Shown: positions 43,773 through 53,816, counted from the stretch's first letter. The stretch: 64,000 nucleotides of DNA from Winogradskyella eckloniae (GCF_013249045.1 NZ_JABRWP010000001.1:434001-498000), one strand, 5' to 3'. Notes: generated from the letters alone by a model not told the origin. A program made the numbers and translations.

Positions 43773-45143
43773 TTAAAAACCAATGATCAATCCAGATAAG
43801 ACAAAGAATAAATAAATGCCTAAGATATCGTTACTTGTTGTGATAAAAGGTCCTGTTGCAATCGCAGGATCAATGCCTCTTTTGTCTAAGATTATTGGGA
43901 CAAATGTACCAACTAAGGCAGCTACAACAATCACAGACATCATTGAAACAGCAATGGCAATACTTTCTGTGGTATCTTGGTTGATTAAAAGCCCAAAAAG
44001 AATAACCAAAATAGCGAGTGCAAATCCGTTAATAAGGCTTAAACCAATTTCTTTTAAAAGCCTATTTGCCATACTTCCTTTTACGTTATCATTGGCAATA
44101 CCTTGAACAATAATAGCACTAGATTGTACACCAACATTACCTGCCATGGCCGCAATTAGTGGTGTGTAAAAAAATAAAGAAGGTACGGTTTCCATGACGT
44201 CCTCAAAGCCTTTCATAATAAAAACACTCCCTAGACCTCCAAAAAGACCTAAAACTAACCAAGGTAAACGCGCTTTTGTGAGTTCCCAAACACTGTCATC
44301 TGCTTCTACGTCTTGCGTAATACCTGCAGCAAGTTGGTAATCTTTATCGGCTTCTTCTTTTAATACATCTACAATATCATCAATGGTAATTCTTCCTAAT
44401 AAAATTTGATTATCGTCTACAACAGGTATGGCTTCGAGATCGTATTTAGCCATAACTTTTGCAACATCTTCTACATCATCATTAACATGTACCCAATCGA
44501 CATTATCTTTTGCGATATCTGCTATTTTTTGATCACTTTTAGAAGTAATTAAATCTTTTAAAGATAGTCTGCCAATTAACTTATTTTGTTTGTCTACAAC
44601 GTATACAGAATGTACTCTTGTAACATCTTTTGCTTGACCTCTAATTCTGCGCAAACAACCTGCAACGGTCCATGTTTCGTATACTTTAACAAGTTCTTTT
44701 GCCATGTGACCACCTGCCGTGTCCTCATCGTAAGCTAAAAGTTCTTTTATTTCCTCTCTGTGATCTTGATCTTCAATTTGAGAGATGACATCAGCTTGCC
44801 GTTCTTCAGGAAGTTCGGCAATCATATCTGCAGCATCATCGGTATCTAATTCTTCAACTTCTTCTGCAATTTCTTTTGTAGAAAGATTACCTAGAATTTT
44901 TTCTCTAATATCCTCATCTAATTCCATGAGGATTTCTGATGTGGTTTCAGAATCTAGAAGTTTAATAACGTATACGGCATCTTCTATATCGAGGTCATCA
45001 AGAATTTCGGCAATATCTGCATAGTGATACTCATTTAATAAGGCTTTTAAAGCTTTGTCGTTTTGGTCTTCGACAAGGACTTCTACCTTTTCAATAAGGG
45101 CATCTGTAAGCTGAAATTGTATGTTGTCTTGAATGTCTTCCAC
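43773..45143 (-). CDS. mgtE: Magnesium transporter MgtE
   Basis: 456 aa. N-terminal superhelical domain (residues about 20-130, with LDTDDAADMIAELPEERQ), two CBS domains (about 135-255) that sense Mg2+, and a C-terminal pore of five helices with the conserved region LFFYTPLIAAMAGNVGVQSS. It imports Mg2+ as a gated channel. Length and order are normal. Confidence 0.95.
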   Translation of the reverse strand: MEDIQDNIQFQLTDALIEKVEVLVEDQNDKALKALLNEYHYADIAEILDDLDIEDAVYVIKLLDSETTSEILMELDEDIREKILGNLSTKEIAEEVEELDTDDAADMIAELPEERQADVISQIEDQDHREEIKELLAYDEDTAGGHMAKELVKVYETWTVAGCLRRIRGQAKDVTRVHSVYVVDKQNKLIGRLSLKDLITSKSDQKIADIAKDNVDWVHVNDDVEDVAKVMAKYDLEAIPVVDDNQILLGRITIDDIVDVLKEEADKDYQLAAGITQDVEADDSVWELTKARLPWLVLGLFGGLGSVFIMKGFEDVMETVPSLFFYTPLIAAMAGNVGVQSSAIIVQGIANDNVKGSMANRLLKEIGLSLINGFALAILVILFGLLINQDTTESIAIAVSMMSVIVVAALVGTFVPIILDKRGIDPAIATGPFITTSNDILGIYLFFVLSGLIIGF

Positions 45144-45157
45144 TCTTAATTTAGAGT

Positions 45158-45934
45158 TTAAATTTTATCGTTTTCAATTAGCGATGTGAGTTCAATGAAT
45201 TGCGAAACACTTAATTGTTCTGGTCGTTGCCCAAATATAGTATTTGCTTTTAAATTATCCGATAGATTGAATGTTTTTAAACTGTTACGTAATGTTTTTC
45301 TACGTTGTTGAAAACCCGTTTTTACGACTCTAAAGAATAGTTTTTCATCGCATGGCAAGGTGTAATTTTCTTTTCGTTTAAGTATTAGCACGCCAGAATC
45401 TACTTTTGGTGGTGGATTAAATACTGTAGGCGGAACGGTAAATAAATAGTCGGCATCATAAAATGCTTGCGTTAAAACAGATAAGATGCCATAGACTTTT
45501 GAACCTTCTTTAGAGCAAATGCGCATGGCAACTTCTTTTTGAAACATACCTGAAAATTCAGGAATTTGATGTCTTAATTCTAATGTTTTAAATACAATTT
45601 GAGAGGAAATATTGTAGGGAAAATTACCAATAATGGCAAAAGGTTTGTCTTTAAAAACAAGATTTAAATCGTATTTTAAGAAATCTTTTTCTATGATTCT
45701 ATCCGCAAGGTTTAAGTAATTGTTTTTTAAGTAATCTACAGATTCTGTATCTATTTCTATAACGTGTGTTGTGGTATCTTTTTTAAGGAGATATTTTGTT
45801 AAAACACCCATTCCTGGACCAATTTCTAATACATCCTTGTAGCCTTCTAAAGATAAACTATCTGCAATATCTTTGGCAATAGACTCGTCTTCTAAGAAAT
45901 GTTGTCCGAGATGTTTTTTTGCTTTTACGGTCAT
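45158..45934 (-). CDS. rsmA: 16S rRNA dimethyladenosine transferase (KsgA/RsmA)
   Basis: 258 aa from ATG 45934 ([16 protein letters not shown]), the family-typical start; a longer frame up to 45973 adds 13 unlikely residues. SAM site [11 protein letters not shown] and catalytic [11 protein letters not shown] are present. It dimethylates two adenines near the 3' end of 16S rRNA. The mgtE start is 14 bp downstream. Confidence 0.96.
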   Translation of the reverse strand: MTVKAKKHLGQHFLEDESIAKDIADSLSLEGYKDVLEIGPGMGVLTKYLLKKDTTTHVIEIDTESVDYLKNNYLNLADRIIEKDFLKYDLNLVFKDKPFAIIGNFPYNISSQIVFKTLELRHQIPEFSGMFQKEVAMRICSKEGSKVYGILSVLTQAFYDADYLFTVPPTVFNPPPKVDSGVLILKRKENYTLPCDEKLFFRVVKTGFQQRRKTLRNSLKTFNLSDNLKANTIFGQRPEQLSVSQFIELTSLIENDKI

Positions 45935-46039
45935 GATAAAGTTTATTTTTATAGCAAAGGTGCAAACACGCAAAGCTGATGTTTTGTAAAAATACGTATA
46001 GGATTATGAACTGTTGCAGTGCTATTGACTAAATTGAAT

Positions 46040-46360
46040 CTAATTGTAGTTTACTACATATTCATCTACAACTTCTAATTCTGTTCTAAAAGATAATACT
46101 TTATCTGCAAAACGCTTTAATCCTTCTTGTTTTAACGGTTCTGCATGTTCTGCATAATAGGCATCTAAAGCTTCTCTAGAGTGTGCTCTGTACTGTACAG
46201 AATAGGTTTCTGAAGTGTCATCATCTACTAATACTTTAGTAAGCTTGGCTTCTTTAAACTTACCTGTAGCTAGGACTTGTGGAATATGATCTTTAATCCA
46301 CTCTAGCCATTCTGTATGAACGCTTTTATCTATGTTTAGGGTAACGTTGTATATTATCAT
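46040..46360 (-). CDS. DUF4286 family protein
   Basis: 106 aa. The opening YNVTLNIDKSVHTEWLEWIKDHIP and the later SVQYRAHSREALDAYYAEHA are typical for DUF4286, a ferredoxin-like-fold family of unknown function. A -7-like box TATTTTTG (minus strand, 46377-46384) lies upstream. Confidence 0.9.
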   Translation of the reverse strand: MIIYNVTLNIDKSVHTEWLEWIKDHIPQVLATGKFKEAKLTKVLVDDDTSETYSVQYRAHSREALDAYYAEHAEPLKQEGLKRFADKVLSFRTELEVVDEYVVNYN

Positions 46361-46510
46361 GCTATAGAATTTGGTGCAAAAATATGGATTTATAAAAGGA
46401 TGTATGTTTATTTACGTTTTAAAGTTTTATGTATTAATGTACGCGAGGTATTATATGAAATTAATCATTGCGAATGGTAAGTGTTAAGCTCTAGTGTTAG
46501 TATCGTTGCG

Positions 46511-48295
46511 CTAATTAATACTATCACCTCGTAACATCCTAAACTTTTTTCTAGCTTCTATATAATAGATACTGTCTTGATGTTCAAAAATGATTTTCTC
46601 GTATAAAGCCTTTGCCTCTTCTGGTTGAGCGAGTTGCGTATTGTAGAGTTCTGCTAAATAGAATATAGCATCGTCGATTAAAATGCCTTCGCTATAATTT
46701 GTTAGAATAGTTTGGTAATTGGCTTCTGCCTTAGTGTATAGTTCCTTTTTTTCGTAGAGTTTACCTTGTTGAAAAAGTGTTTGTGGAATGATATTTTCAG
46801 TCTTATGTTCTTCTAAAATTAAATCTAATATTGAAATGGCATCGTCTATTTTATTTTGAAAAGCATACAAATCTGCTTTTGCATATAGTTTTAGAGAGGT
46901 TTGAAGGCTGTCTTCAAATTTATTATCTGAAATGAGTAATTTTAAATCTAGCGCATCATTGGCAATTAATTGTGAGGTTGAAGATTTAAGGATTTTAAGT
47001 TGTGATTCTGCCCAATCAAAATCGCCTTTATAATAACTAGTTTTAGCGACTTTAAATCGGGCTTCTTGAGCGATTGTGCTATTCTTCATTTCTGCCTGAA
47101 TTTGCGAATAAAATATAAGGGCTTCATTAAATTTTTCTTGAAGCACTAATATATCTGCCAGTAGCAATTTTATTTTTGATTTTCTATAATAGCTTATATC
47201 TTGTTTTAAACTTGTTTTTAAAAACTCGGTAGCCCGTTTTGTATCTTTTTTATTGAAGGCTAAAAATTTTCCGTAAGCTAGTTGTAAGCCAATTGTAAAT
47301 TGAGTTTTACCGTATTCTTTAAAGAGACTTTGATAGGTTTCATCGATTTGGTTTAATCTGTTTTTATCTGCATTTTTAGAGTCAATTTCTAAAATATGCT
47401 GATGAGCAGTTAACGCTGTACTTTGGTCTTGAGTGGTCTCTAAAACAAAATTAAAAATAGCTTTAGCTGTAGAATCATCATTATCCTTATGTGCCATATT
47501 TGCAAGTGATATAACACGATCTAAACTTTCTGGGTTACGTTTATAAAGTGCTTTTTCTTGGATAAACGATTTATTATAGGCCTTTTCTTGTACGTACAAC
47601 CAACTTAACATTTCGTACCAGTATGGTTGCGGCTGTTGTTGTATTTTTTTTAATAAGGCACGTCTGAGATAAATATTATTTTCATTGGTACTACTTTCTG
47701 AAATAAAATCACTAATCGCACGCTTTATATTACTGAGATAGTTGGGTTTATACTCCACATATTCTACATAGTTTTCAAACATTTTCTCAACATTACCTAA
47801 GTCACCATATATACGTGCTAGCTGTATATTGTAGTTTCTATCTATGGTTAGATTTTTTCCTTTTTCGTATAAACGTATCGCTTCATTAAGGAGCGAATAA
47901 TCTTCGAATTTTTTAGCTATAGAATAAATATAATAGGGCTTGGTGTCTGCAAAGGTTATGGCTTCTTCATAAAGTTCTTTGGCGCGATCTAAACTGTCAA
48001 TCAGTTGATAATTATAGCCTAAAGCCACGACTAGCATAGGATCTCTTTTTTTTGCTAGTTGCTTTTTTAATAATATTTCGGCTTCGTTGTATGCTTCTAG
48101 TTGCTGGTGTATGTCTACTAATTTGTCAACGTACTTATAACTGCTTGGTTTTTCTGAGAAAAGGTTTTGGTAGATTATTAGTGCTTTGTTAAACTCGCCT
48201 TTTTTGTAATAGCTTTCTGCTTGTGTTTCGCTATTTTGTGCAAAACCAATAAGTGATGTAAAAATTAATAATATTACTGTATAATATTTAGTCAT
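46511..48295 (-). CDS. Tetratricopeptide-repeat protein
   Basis: 594 aa. A signal peptide ends at GFAQ. About 12-15 TPR helices fill the chain, for example AESYYKKGEFNKALIIYQNLF, YAKADLYAFQNKIDDAISIL and LYTKAEANYQTILTNYSEG near the C-terminus. It is predicted to be a periplasmic scaffold in complex assembly (a YfgC/BamD-like role cannot be told). A terminator-like hairpin upstream separates it from serS. Confidence 0.88.
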   Translation of the reverse strand: MTKYYTVILLIFTSLIGFAQNSETQAESYYKKGEFNKALIIYQNLFSEKPSSYKYVDKLVDIHQQLEAYNEAEILLKKQLAKKRDPMLVVALGYNYQLIDSLDRAKELYEEAITFADTKPYYIYSIAKKFEDYSLLNEAIRLYEKGKNLTIDRNYNIQLARIYGDLGNVEKMFENYVEYVEYKPNYLSNIKRAISDFISESSTNENNIYLRRALLKKIQQQPQPYWYEMLSWLYVQEKAYNKSFIQEKALYKRNPESLDRVISLANMAHKDNDDSTAKAIFNFVLETTQDQSTALTAHQHILEIDSKNADKNRLNQIDETYQSLFKEYGKTQFTIGLQLAYGKFLAFNKKDTKRATEFLKTSLKQDISYYRKSKIKLLLADILVLQEKFNEALIFYSQIQAEMKNSTIAQEARFKVAKTSYYKGDFDWAESQLKILKSSTSQLIANDALDLKLLISDNKFEDSLQTSLKLYAKADLYAFQNKIDDAISILDLILEEHKTENIIPQTLFQQGKLYEKKELYTKAEANYQTILTNYSEGILIDDAIFYLAELYNTQLAQPEEAKALYEKIIFEHQDSIYYIEARKKFRMLRGDSIN

Positions 48296-48361
48296 TTGTT
48301 TTTATGTCAAGTACTACATCAAATATAACAAATGCTAAATCGAGATATTATAAAAAAAGTC

Positions 48362-48397
48362 ATAAAAAAATGCCTAAACGAAACGTAAAGGCATTTT
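48362..48397 (-). terminator. Intrinsic terminator of the serS transcript
   Basis: On the minus strand AAAATGCCT and its complement AGGCATTTT form a 9-bp stem, followed by seven T. It lies 290 bp after the serS stop, leaving a long 3' region. Confidence 0.75.
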
Positions 48398-48685
48398 ACC
48401 AGCAAAATAAATGTGCTATTAACCATTATTTTATAAATATGATTCAGTTATTCTGACTAGGTTTTGTTTAAAATTATTACGGTTTGCTTAGTACAAAACT
48501 TTATATATAATTGTAATCAGAGTAACTAATATTACAATACGTTTTAGATTTTTCATAAATAGGTTATTCTAAATTTGGCAATATGAATTTCTGAAAATAA
48601 TTTGATTTAAACGAAGAAATACAAATAAAATCGTTGAATCGCCTATTTTTTTAACAAAAATGAAATAATTTAGAAACTTTAGTCA
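48398..48685. other. Intergenic region after serS
   Basis: Together with the terminator and the gap to the TPR gene this forms a 390-bp stretch without an obvious gene. The sequence is AT-rich, with one 22-codon frame on the minus strand (48488-48556). No RNA motif was recognised. Confidence 0.5.
48488..48556 (-). CDS. Possible micro-protein, single membrane helix
   Basis: The frame reads MKNLKRIVILVTLITIIYK plus three residues and a stop: a basic N-terminus followed by one hydrophobic helix, a form typical of real membrane micro-proteins. It lies between serS and its terminator. There is no clear ribosome site, and a chance frame in AT-rich DNA is possible. Confidence 0.3.
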   Translation of the reverse strand: MKNLKRIVILVTLITIIYKVLY

Positions 48686-49957
48686 TTATGAAATCATATC
48701 AAAACCTGTGTAAGGTTGTAATACTTCTGGTATTTTTATACCTTCTTCAGTTTGGTAGTTTTCTAAAATACCTGCTAAAATTCTAGGTAAGGCTAGTGAG
48801 CTACCATTTAAGGTGTGACATAATTCATTTTTACCCTCACTGTTTTTAAAACGCAATTTTAATCGATTGGCTTGGAAGGTTTCAAAATTAGAAACAGATG
48901 ATACTTCTAGCCAACGATCTTGTGCTGTAGAGAATACTTCAAAATCATACGTTAATGCAGAGGTAAACCCTAAATCGCCACCACATAATTTAAGGATTCT
49001 ATAGGGTAGTTTTAATTCTTTTAAGATGTCCTTGACATGATTTACCATGCCATCTAAGGCTTGGTAAGAATTGTTAGGATGCTCTACGCGCAATATTTCT
49101 ACTTTATCAAATTGGTGTAATCTATTTAGCCCTCTTACATGTGCGCCATAACTACCTGCTTCTCGTCTAAAACATGGTGTATACCCTGTGATACCTATTG
49201 GTAAATCACTTTCGTTTAACAGTGTGTCTCTAAAAACATTTGTAGCTGGCACTTCTGCTGTAGGTATGAGGTATAAATTATCTAAGGTTACGTGGTACAT
49301 TTGTCCTTCTTTGTCTGGCAATTGACCAGTACCAAAACCTGAAGCTTCATTTACCAGATGTGGTACTTGATATTCTGTATAGCCAGCCGCTGTATTTTTG
49401 TCTAAGAAATATGCAATAAGTGCACGTTGAAGACGCGCGCCTTTGCCAATATATACAGGGAAACCTGCTCCAGTGATTTTATTTCCCAATTCAAAATCAA
49501 TGATATTGTATTTTTTAGCTAATTCCCAATGAGGTAATGCATCGCTGTGTAATTTAGGTATGTCTCCTTCTCTAAATGTCTCTTCATTATCCTCGTCCGT
49601 ATTTCCGGCCGGAACAATTTCGTTAGGTACATTTGGTATTTTATATAATAACTCTGAAAGGGAATCTACTTTGTCGTTAAGCTCTTGCTCAAATGTTTTG
49701 GTTGCTTCTTTTAATTGGGTAGTTTTTTCTTTTAAAAGATTCGCTTTTTGTACTTCACCAGATTTAAAAAGTTGGCCTATTTCTTTAGATAATGCATTGG
49801 ATTCTGCTTTTGAATTATCTAAAGAAGTTTGTAATGCTTTACGCTCTTCGTCAAACGCAATGGCGTTATTAATCATTTCGGTAGCATCAATATTTCGTTT
49901 GGCTAAACGTGCTATGATGTCTTCTTTATTGTCTTTAATAAAAGCAACTTGTAACAT
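48686..49957 (-). CDS. serS: Serine--tRNA ligase
   Basis: 423 aa. The N-terminal coiled coil spans about residues 28-110. The class II catalytic core includes GTGQLPDKE, LIPTAEVP, CFRREAGSYG (motif 2) and LNGSSLALPRILAGILENYQ (motif 3). It charges tRNA-Ser and tRNA-Sec. A -7-like box TACATTTG (minus strand, 50008-50015) lies upstream. Confidence 0.97.
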   Translation of the reverse strand: MLQVAFIKDNKEDIIARLAKRNIDATEMINNAIAFDEERKALQTSLDNSKAESNALSKEIGQLFKSGEVQKANLLKEKTTQLKEATKTFEQELNDKVDSLSELLYKIPNVPNEIVPAGNTDEDNEETFREGDIPKLHSDALPHWELAKKYNIIDFELGNKITGAGFPVYIGKGARLQRALIAYFLDKNTAAGYTEYQVPHLVNEASGFGTGQLPDKEGQMYHVTLDNLYLIPTAEVPATNVFRDTLLNESDLPIGITGYTPCFRREAGSYGAHVRGLNRLHQFDKVEILRVEHPNNSYQALDGMVNHVKDILKELKLPYRILKLCGGDLGFTSALTYDFEVFSTAQDRWLEVSSVSNFETFQANRLKLRFKNSEGKNELCHTLNGSSLALPRILAGILENYQTEEGIKIPEVLQPYTGFDMIS

Positions 49958-50120
49958 ATCTATTAATTTAGGTTTTTATACCAATAAAGCTCAGTACGAG
50001 CAGGTAACAAATGTAAAAATATTTTAAGCAGATAAAAATTAAATTATAGCTATTTTGACGTGTGAATTAGGGCTTCATCGAGTATCTGTTTTTTTTAAAA
50101 GAATTTTGCCCAAAATTTCA

Positions 50121-51434
50121 TTAATCTAACTGAGAGGGTAATATCCAGGAATGATGTTTAAAATGCGACCACGTTTCATTGGCTAAGTCTACTTTTGGAT
50201 CTATAAACTTAGATACAGATCTACCGTTTATACTTATATATGACTTTACATACACTTTTATTGAGATCCCTTTTTTAGCAAAATCTTGTTTGAGGTGTTG
50301 CGCAAATTGCCACATAATATCTGGTTTTGTTTTTGCATTTCTTTGTTGCTTTTTTGTGAGGTAATCATCAATTCTAAATGGAATTTTTTCTTCTGTGTCG
50401 GCATTAATAACCGTATATGTCGTTCTTCCATGTTTTGCTCTTAACATCATACGCCAAGAAAGTCTATGGCCTTCTTCTGTCCATAACACGTTGTCTGTAA
50501 TAAAATGATGTCTAATTGGAAGCCCAATTTGAATGAAAAAATAGACAGAGAATAAAGCGAGTAATAGGGGTTTATACTTTGGTATGGTAACCGCAACAGC
50601 ATCGTAAAAGGGTTTCTTTTTGAAGAATACCTTATTAATGCGTTGAGGTTCAAAAAAGAACAAACTAAAAGCCAAAGACATATATGGAAATATACCTATT
50701 TGAAAAACTATGGAATTGAATAAATGAAAGAAAATAGAAATTGCAAAAGCGAATTTTCTGGTTGGTTTAAAAAGTAATAGCGGAATAATAAGTCCATCAA
50801 ATAGAATTCCGCCATAAGCCAGAAAATAATGAACCGTATTTTGTTGTAGGAGTTCACCAATTATTGGATAGTTTGCTTTGCTTCTCATTAAGAGTTTAAT
50901 AACAGAGGTGTCTAACCAGTCTGGATATAATTTTGCAATGGAAGCAAATGTATACACTATAAATAATTGTAGAACAAATACCCATTTACACCAACTTGGC
51001 ATGGAATGACGTTGTATTGAAGGTTTTAGTTTTGCATCAATGGAGGCATATTGATTGGCTGGCATAACGACCATTATAAAACTTAATAGCACTAAAAGGT
51101 AGTAATGATTATTGTATGAAGATTTTTGCATCAGATATGTCGCTGTCCACATGACAGCAAACATGAGCATACTAAACCTATATTTAAAGCCTAACATTAT
51201 AAAGAGCCCAAAAACACCCATGACAATGTAATACACATACATCCAAAATTCTGGTAAAGGTTGTAACCATTCAAAACCAATAAAAGAAAATGTAAATTCA
51301 GGATCTATTAAAGTACGTTTTACCCAACCCGTAAGAATAGCTCCAAAAGCTTCGAGTGCACATAATAGCCCAAAGATGATTCTAAAAACAATGAGTCCGG
51401 AGTTGTCTATATTTTTAAATAGAAATTTATTCAT
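50121..51434 (-). CDS. HTTM / vitamin K-dependent gamma-carboxylase-like membrane protein
   Basis: 437 aa with about eight membrane helices, then a soluble C-terminal region. Features are VFRIIFGLLCALEAFG at the start, SYNNHYYLLVLLSFIMVVMPAN near 106-127 and TFASIAKLYPDWLD near 162-175, where K168 aligns by eye with the catalytic lysine of the human gamma-glutamyl carboxylase (K218). The last part (residues about 290-437) matches the globular end of the family. Bacterial substrates are unknown. It overlaps ribF by 8 bp. Confidence 0.85.
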   Translation of the reverse strand: MNKFLFKNIDNSGLIVFRIIFGLLCALEAFGAILTGWVKRTLIDPEFTFSFIGFEWLQPLPEFWMYVYYIVMGVFGLFIMLGFKYRFSMLMFAVMWTATYLMQKSSYNNHYYLLVLLSFIMVVMPANQYASIDAKLKPSIQRHSMPSWCKWVFVLQLFIVYTFASIAKLYPDWLDTSVIKLLMRSKANYPIIGELLQQNTVHYFLAYGGILFDGLIIPLLLFKPTRKFAFAISIFFHLFNSIVFQIGIFPYMSLAFSLFFFEPQRINKVFFKKKPFYDAVAVTIPKYKPLLLALFSVYFFIQIGLPIRHHFITDNVLWTEEGHRLSWRMMLRAKHGRTTYTVINADTEEKIPFRIDDYLTKKQQRNAKTKPDIMWQFAQHLKQDFAKKGISIKVYVKSYISINGRSVSKFIDPKVDLANETWSHFKHHSWILPSQLD

Positions 51435-52335
51435 CTAATGCATTTATAAATGCCATGGCATCTTCTTTGTCTTTATATAGTTGACCTTTTAAAACTTCAA
51501 TGTTTTTAAATTTTTCTTCGTTGCGAAGGCGTTTTAGGAATTCTATTTTGATCTCAGTATTGTATAAGTCTTTATTGAAATTAAAATAATGAACCTCTAT
51601 AGATTGTGTTTTTCCATTAACCGTTGGGTTAGTGCCAATATTCATCATGCCATAAACCCATTTATTGTTGATCTTAGATTTTACAACATAAACGCCATTG
51701 TTTGGTATAAGCTTATAGCTTGCTGAAATATGAATATTAGCTGTAGGAAAATTGATTGTTCGCCCTAAACCTTTTCCTTTTATTACAGTACCTGAAATAA
51801 AAAAATTATATCCTAGATACGAATTTGCTAAGGCAACTTGTCCTAGGTTTAAAGCTGTTCTAATTTTGGTAGAACTTACTGTTACCTGCTCTAGATCTTG
51901 TGCTGAAATTTCTTGAACATTAAATTTATAGAGTTTGGCAAAATCGAGTAAATCGGTAATGTTTGCACTTCGGTTTTTACCAAAATGATGATCGTAACCA
52001 ATAACAATTTCTTTAGTATTTAGTTCATCTATTAATATTTGTTTTACATAATCTTTAGCAGAGAGATTGGCGAAATCTTTAGTAAACGTCTTAACAATGA
52101 CGTCTTCAATACCATAGGTTTTTAGAAGCTCTATACGTTCTTCAATGGTATTTAATAATTTAATAGAATCGTCTTTTTGAAGTACCATTCTAGGATGAGG
52201 AAATAACGTTAAGACCACAGGAATATAACCTTTAGTTTTAGCAAGTTGTACAACTTGTTTTAATATTTTTTGATGACCTATATGTATGCCATCAAAAGTG
52301 CCTATGGTTGTTACTTTTGGTAGTGTTGAATTCAA
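51427..52335 (-). CDS. ribF: Bifunctional riboflavin kinase/FAD synthetase
   Basis: 302 aa. The N-terminal FAD synthetase half has TIGTFDGIHIGHQKIL and YDHHFGKNRSA; the C-terminal kinase half has GKGLGRTINFPTANI and GVYVVKS. It makes FMN and then FAD. It is in the conserved run prs-rplY-pth-ribF. Confidence 0.95.
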   Translation of the reverse strand: MNSTLPKVTTIGTFDGIHIGHQKILKQVVQLAKTKGYIPVVLTLFPHPRMVLQKDDSIKLLNTIEERIELLKTYGIEDVIVKTFTKDFANLSAKDYVKQILIDELNTKEIVIGYDHHFGKNRSANITDLLDFAKLYKFNVQEISAQDLEQVTVSSTKIRTALNLGQVALANSYLGYNFFISGTVIKGKGLGRTINFPTANIHISASYKLIPNNGVYVVKSKINNKWVYGMMNIGTNPTVNGKTQSIEVHYFNFNKDLYNTEIKIEFLKRLRNEEKFKNIEVLKGQLYKDKEDAMAFINALDE

Positions 52336-52387
52336 ATTTGTACCGTATTCTGTGTTGTTAAAATTTCTTCAATAACGAAGCTACATT

Positions 52388-53020
52388 TTATTTTCCATTA
52401 AATTGATTCATTGTATTATTTACACCTGCTAGCGCGAAAGATTTAACAAGTTCTGATGATATTTTTAACCGTTCTTTTAGTTTAGTGGTTTCTTCATCAT
52501 TCCATTCGCCTAATACATAATCTACTTGTCTACCTTTGCTAAATTCATTACTAATACCAAATCTAAACCTATTATACTTTACAGTTTGTAATTTGTCTTG
52601 AGTATCTTTTAGGCCATTATGTCCGCCATCGCTACCTTTAGTTTTTAAGCGCAGTGAACCAAATGGTAGATTAAGGTCGTCTGTGATAACAAGTAAATTT
52701 TCTAACGGTATTTTTTCTTTTTCTAGCCAGTATTTTATGGCTTTGCCACTTAGGTTCATAAATGTACTTGGTTTTAAAAGTATTAAAGTTCGTCCTTTAA
52801 CTTTTAAAGATGTAACATCGCCTAGTTTTGCCGTTTCAAATGTTACACTATTAGAATCTGCTAAATAATCGAGAATTTTAAACCCTATATTATGTCGGGT
52901 ATTTATATATTTATCTCCTATATTACCTAAGCCAACAATTAAGAATTTTTTCATTTTATCTTCTTCTGTTAGTATTACATTTTTTTCAAAACCGAGCCAT
53001 CTTTTTATGAGCGTGTACAT
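52388..53020 (-). CDS. pth: Peptidyl-tRNA hydrolase
   Basis: 210 aa in the longest frame. The core starts at MKKFLIVGLGNIGDKYINTRHNIGF (residue 23, position 52954) with the catalytic His in TRHNIGF, then FMNLSGKAIKYW, LLVITDDLNLPFGSLR and GSDGGHNGLKD. Relatives in flavobacteria often carry a similar extra 20-25 residue N-terminus, so both starts are possible. It frees peptides from stalled tRNA. Confidence 0.95.
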   Translation of the reverse strand: MYTLIKRWLGFEKNVILTEEDKMKKFLIVGLGNIGDKYINTRHNIGFKILDYLADSNSVTFETAKLGDVTSLKVKGRTLILLKPSTFMNLSGKAIKYWLEKEKIPLENLLVITDDLNLPFGSLRLKTKGSDGGHNGLKDTQDKLQTVKYNRFRFGISNEFSKGRQVDYVLGEWNDEETTKLKERLKISSELVKSFALAGVNNTMNQFNGK

Positions 53021-53040
53021 GATGCTATCAATTTTTGTAA

Positions 53041-53075
53041 AAATAAAAAAAGCATCCTATAAATAGAATGCTTTT
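53041..53075 (-). terminator. Terminator after rplY
   Basis: AAAAGCAT-C-CTAT/ATAG-A-ATGCTTTT forms a stem with one mismatch followed on the minus strand by seven T, between rplY and pth. Confidence 0.8.
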
Positions 53076-53098
53076 AAATTATTTGAGATAGGTTTTAT

Positions 53099-53725
53099 CT
53101 ATTCTGCAGCATCAGTTGCTGGTGCTTCTACACCTTCTTCTGCTTCATCTTCATCGTCATCGTCAGCATCCATAACAGCTAATCTACTACGTCTTACTTG
53201 ACATACAACCGTGTTGTCTGGGTGTAAAAATGAATAATCTTCATTTTGTAATTCAGTGATGTAAAGTTTGCTTCCAATTTTTAATGGCGTAATATCTACT
53301 TCAATAAAATCTGGTAATTTAGAAGGAATAGCTTTTACTCTAAGTTTACGGTAAGGCATTCTTAAGTTACCACCATTCATTACACCTTTAGAAGATCCAA
53401 CTGTACGAACAGGGATTTCCATAGTAATTGCTTTATTATCAAATATTTGATAGAAGTCAATGTGGGTAATTTTGTCTGTTACTGGGTGAAATTGAATATC
53501 TTGCATAATTGCGTTGTACTCTTCCCCATTGTCTAATGTAATCACAACTGTATGTGCGCTAGCTGTATATACAAGTTTTGAGAACGCTAATTCTGGCGCT
53601 GAGAAATGCAACGCTTTGTCTCCTCCGTATAACACGCAAGGAACCTGACCAGCATTACGTAAGGCTTTCGTTGCTTTCTTGCCTACGCTTTCTCTTTGAG
53701 ATCCGTTAATTGTAATTGATTTCAT
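53099..53725 (-). CDS. rplY: 50S ribosomal protein L25/general stress protein Ctc
   Basis: 208 aa from ATG 53725 ([20 protein letters not shown]), the family-typical start; a longer frame to 53764 adds 13 residues. The N-terminal L25 domain binds 5S rRNA and the C-terminal beta domain is of the Ctc type ([20 protein letters not shown] region). The tail is acidic ([15 protein letters not shown]). A leader of about 77 nt upstream carries a hairpin. Confidence 0.95.
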   Translation of the reverse strand: MKSITINGSQRESVGKKATKALRNAGQVPCVLYGGDKALHFSAPELAFSKLVYTASAHTVVITLDNGEEYNAIMQDIQFHPVTDKITHIDFYQIFDNKAITMEIPVRTVGSSKGVMNGGNLRMPYRKLRVKAIPSKLPDFIEVDITPLKIGSKLYITELQNEDYSFLHPDNTVVCQVRRSRLAVMDADDDDEDEAEEGVEAPATDAAE

Positions 53726-53757
53726 TTTTTTAAAATGTTTGTTAAATAAATTTAATG

Positions 53758-53772
53758 CCCTCATTTTGAGGG
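53758..53772 (-). promoter_or_regulatory. Leader hairpin of rplY
   Basis: CCCTCA-TTT-TGAGGG, a 6-bp GC-rich stem with a 3-nt loop, 33 bp before the rplY ATG inside the predicted 5' leader. Its GC content stands out in this AT-rich DNA. A role in autoregulation is only a guess. Confidence 0.45.
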
Positions 53773-53808
53773 TTTATACTCTATAGCTTATTTTGCTTTA
53801 GAGGGCTG

Positions 53809-53816
53809 CAAATTTA
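53809..53816 (-). promoter_or_regulatory. -7 box of the rplY promoter
   Basis: On the minus strand TAAATTTG matches TAnnTTTG. No clean TTG is found at the -33 distance, but the position fits a leader of about 77 nt. Confidence 0.5.

Noticed and set aside
45935-45973. Longer rsmA start
   Set aside because: The family starts at the [13 protein letters not shown] segment; the extension is not typical.
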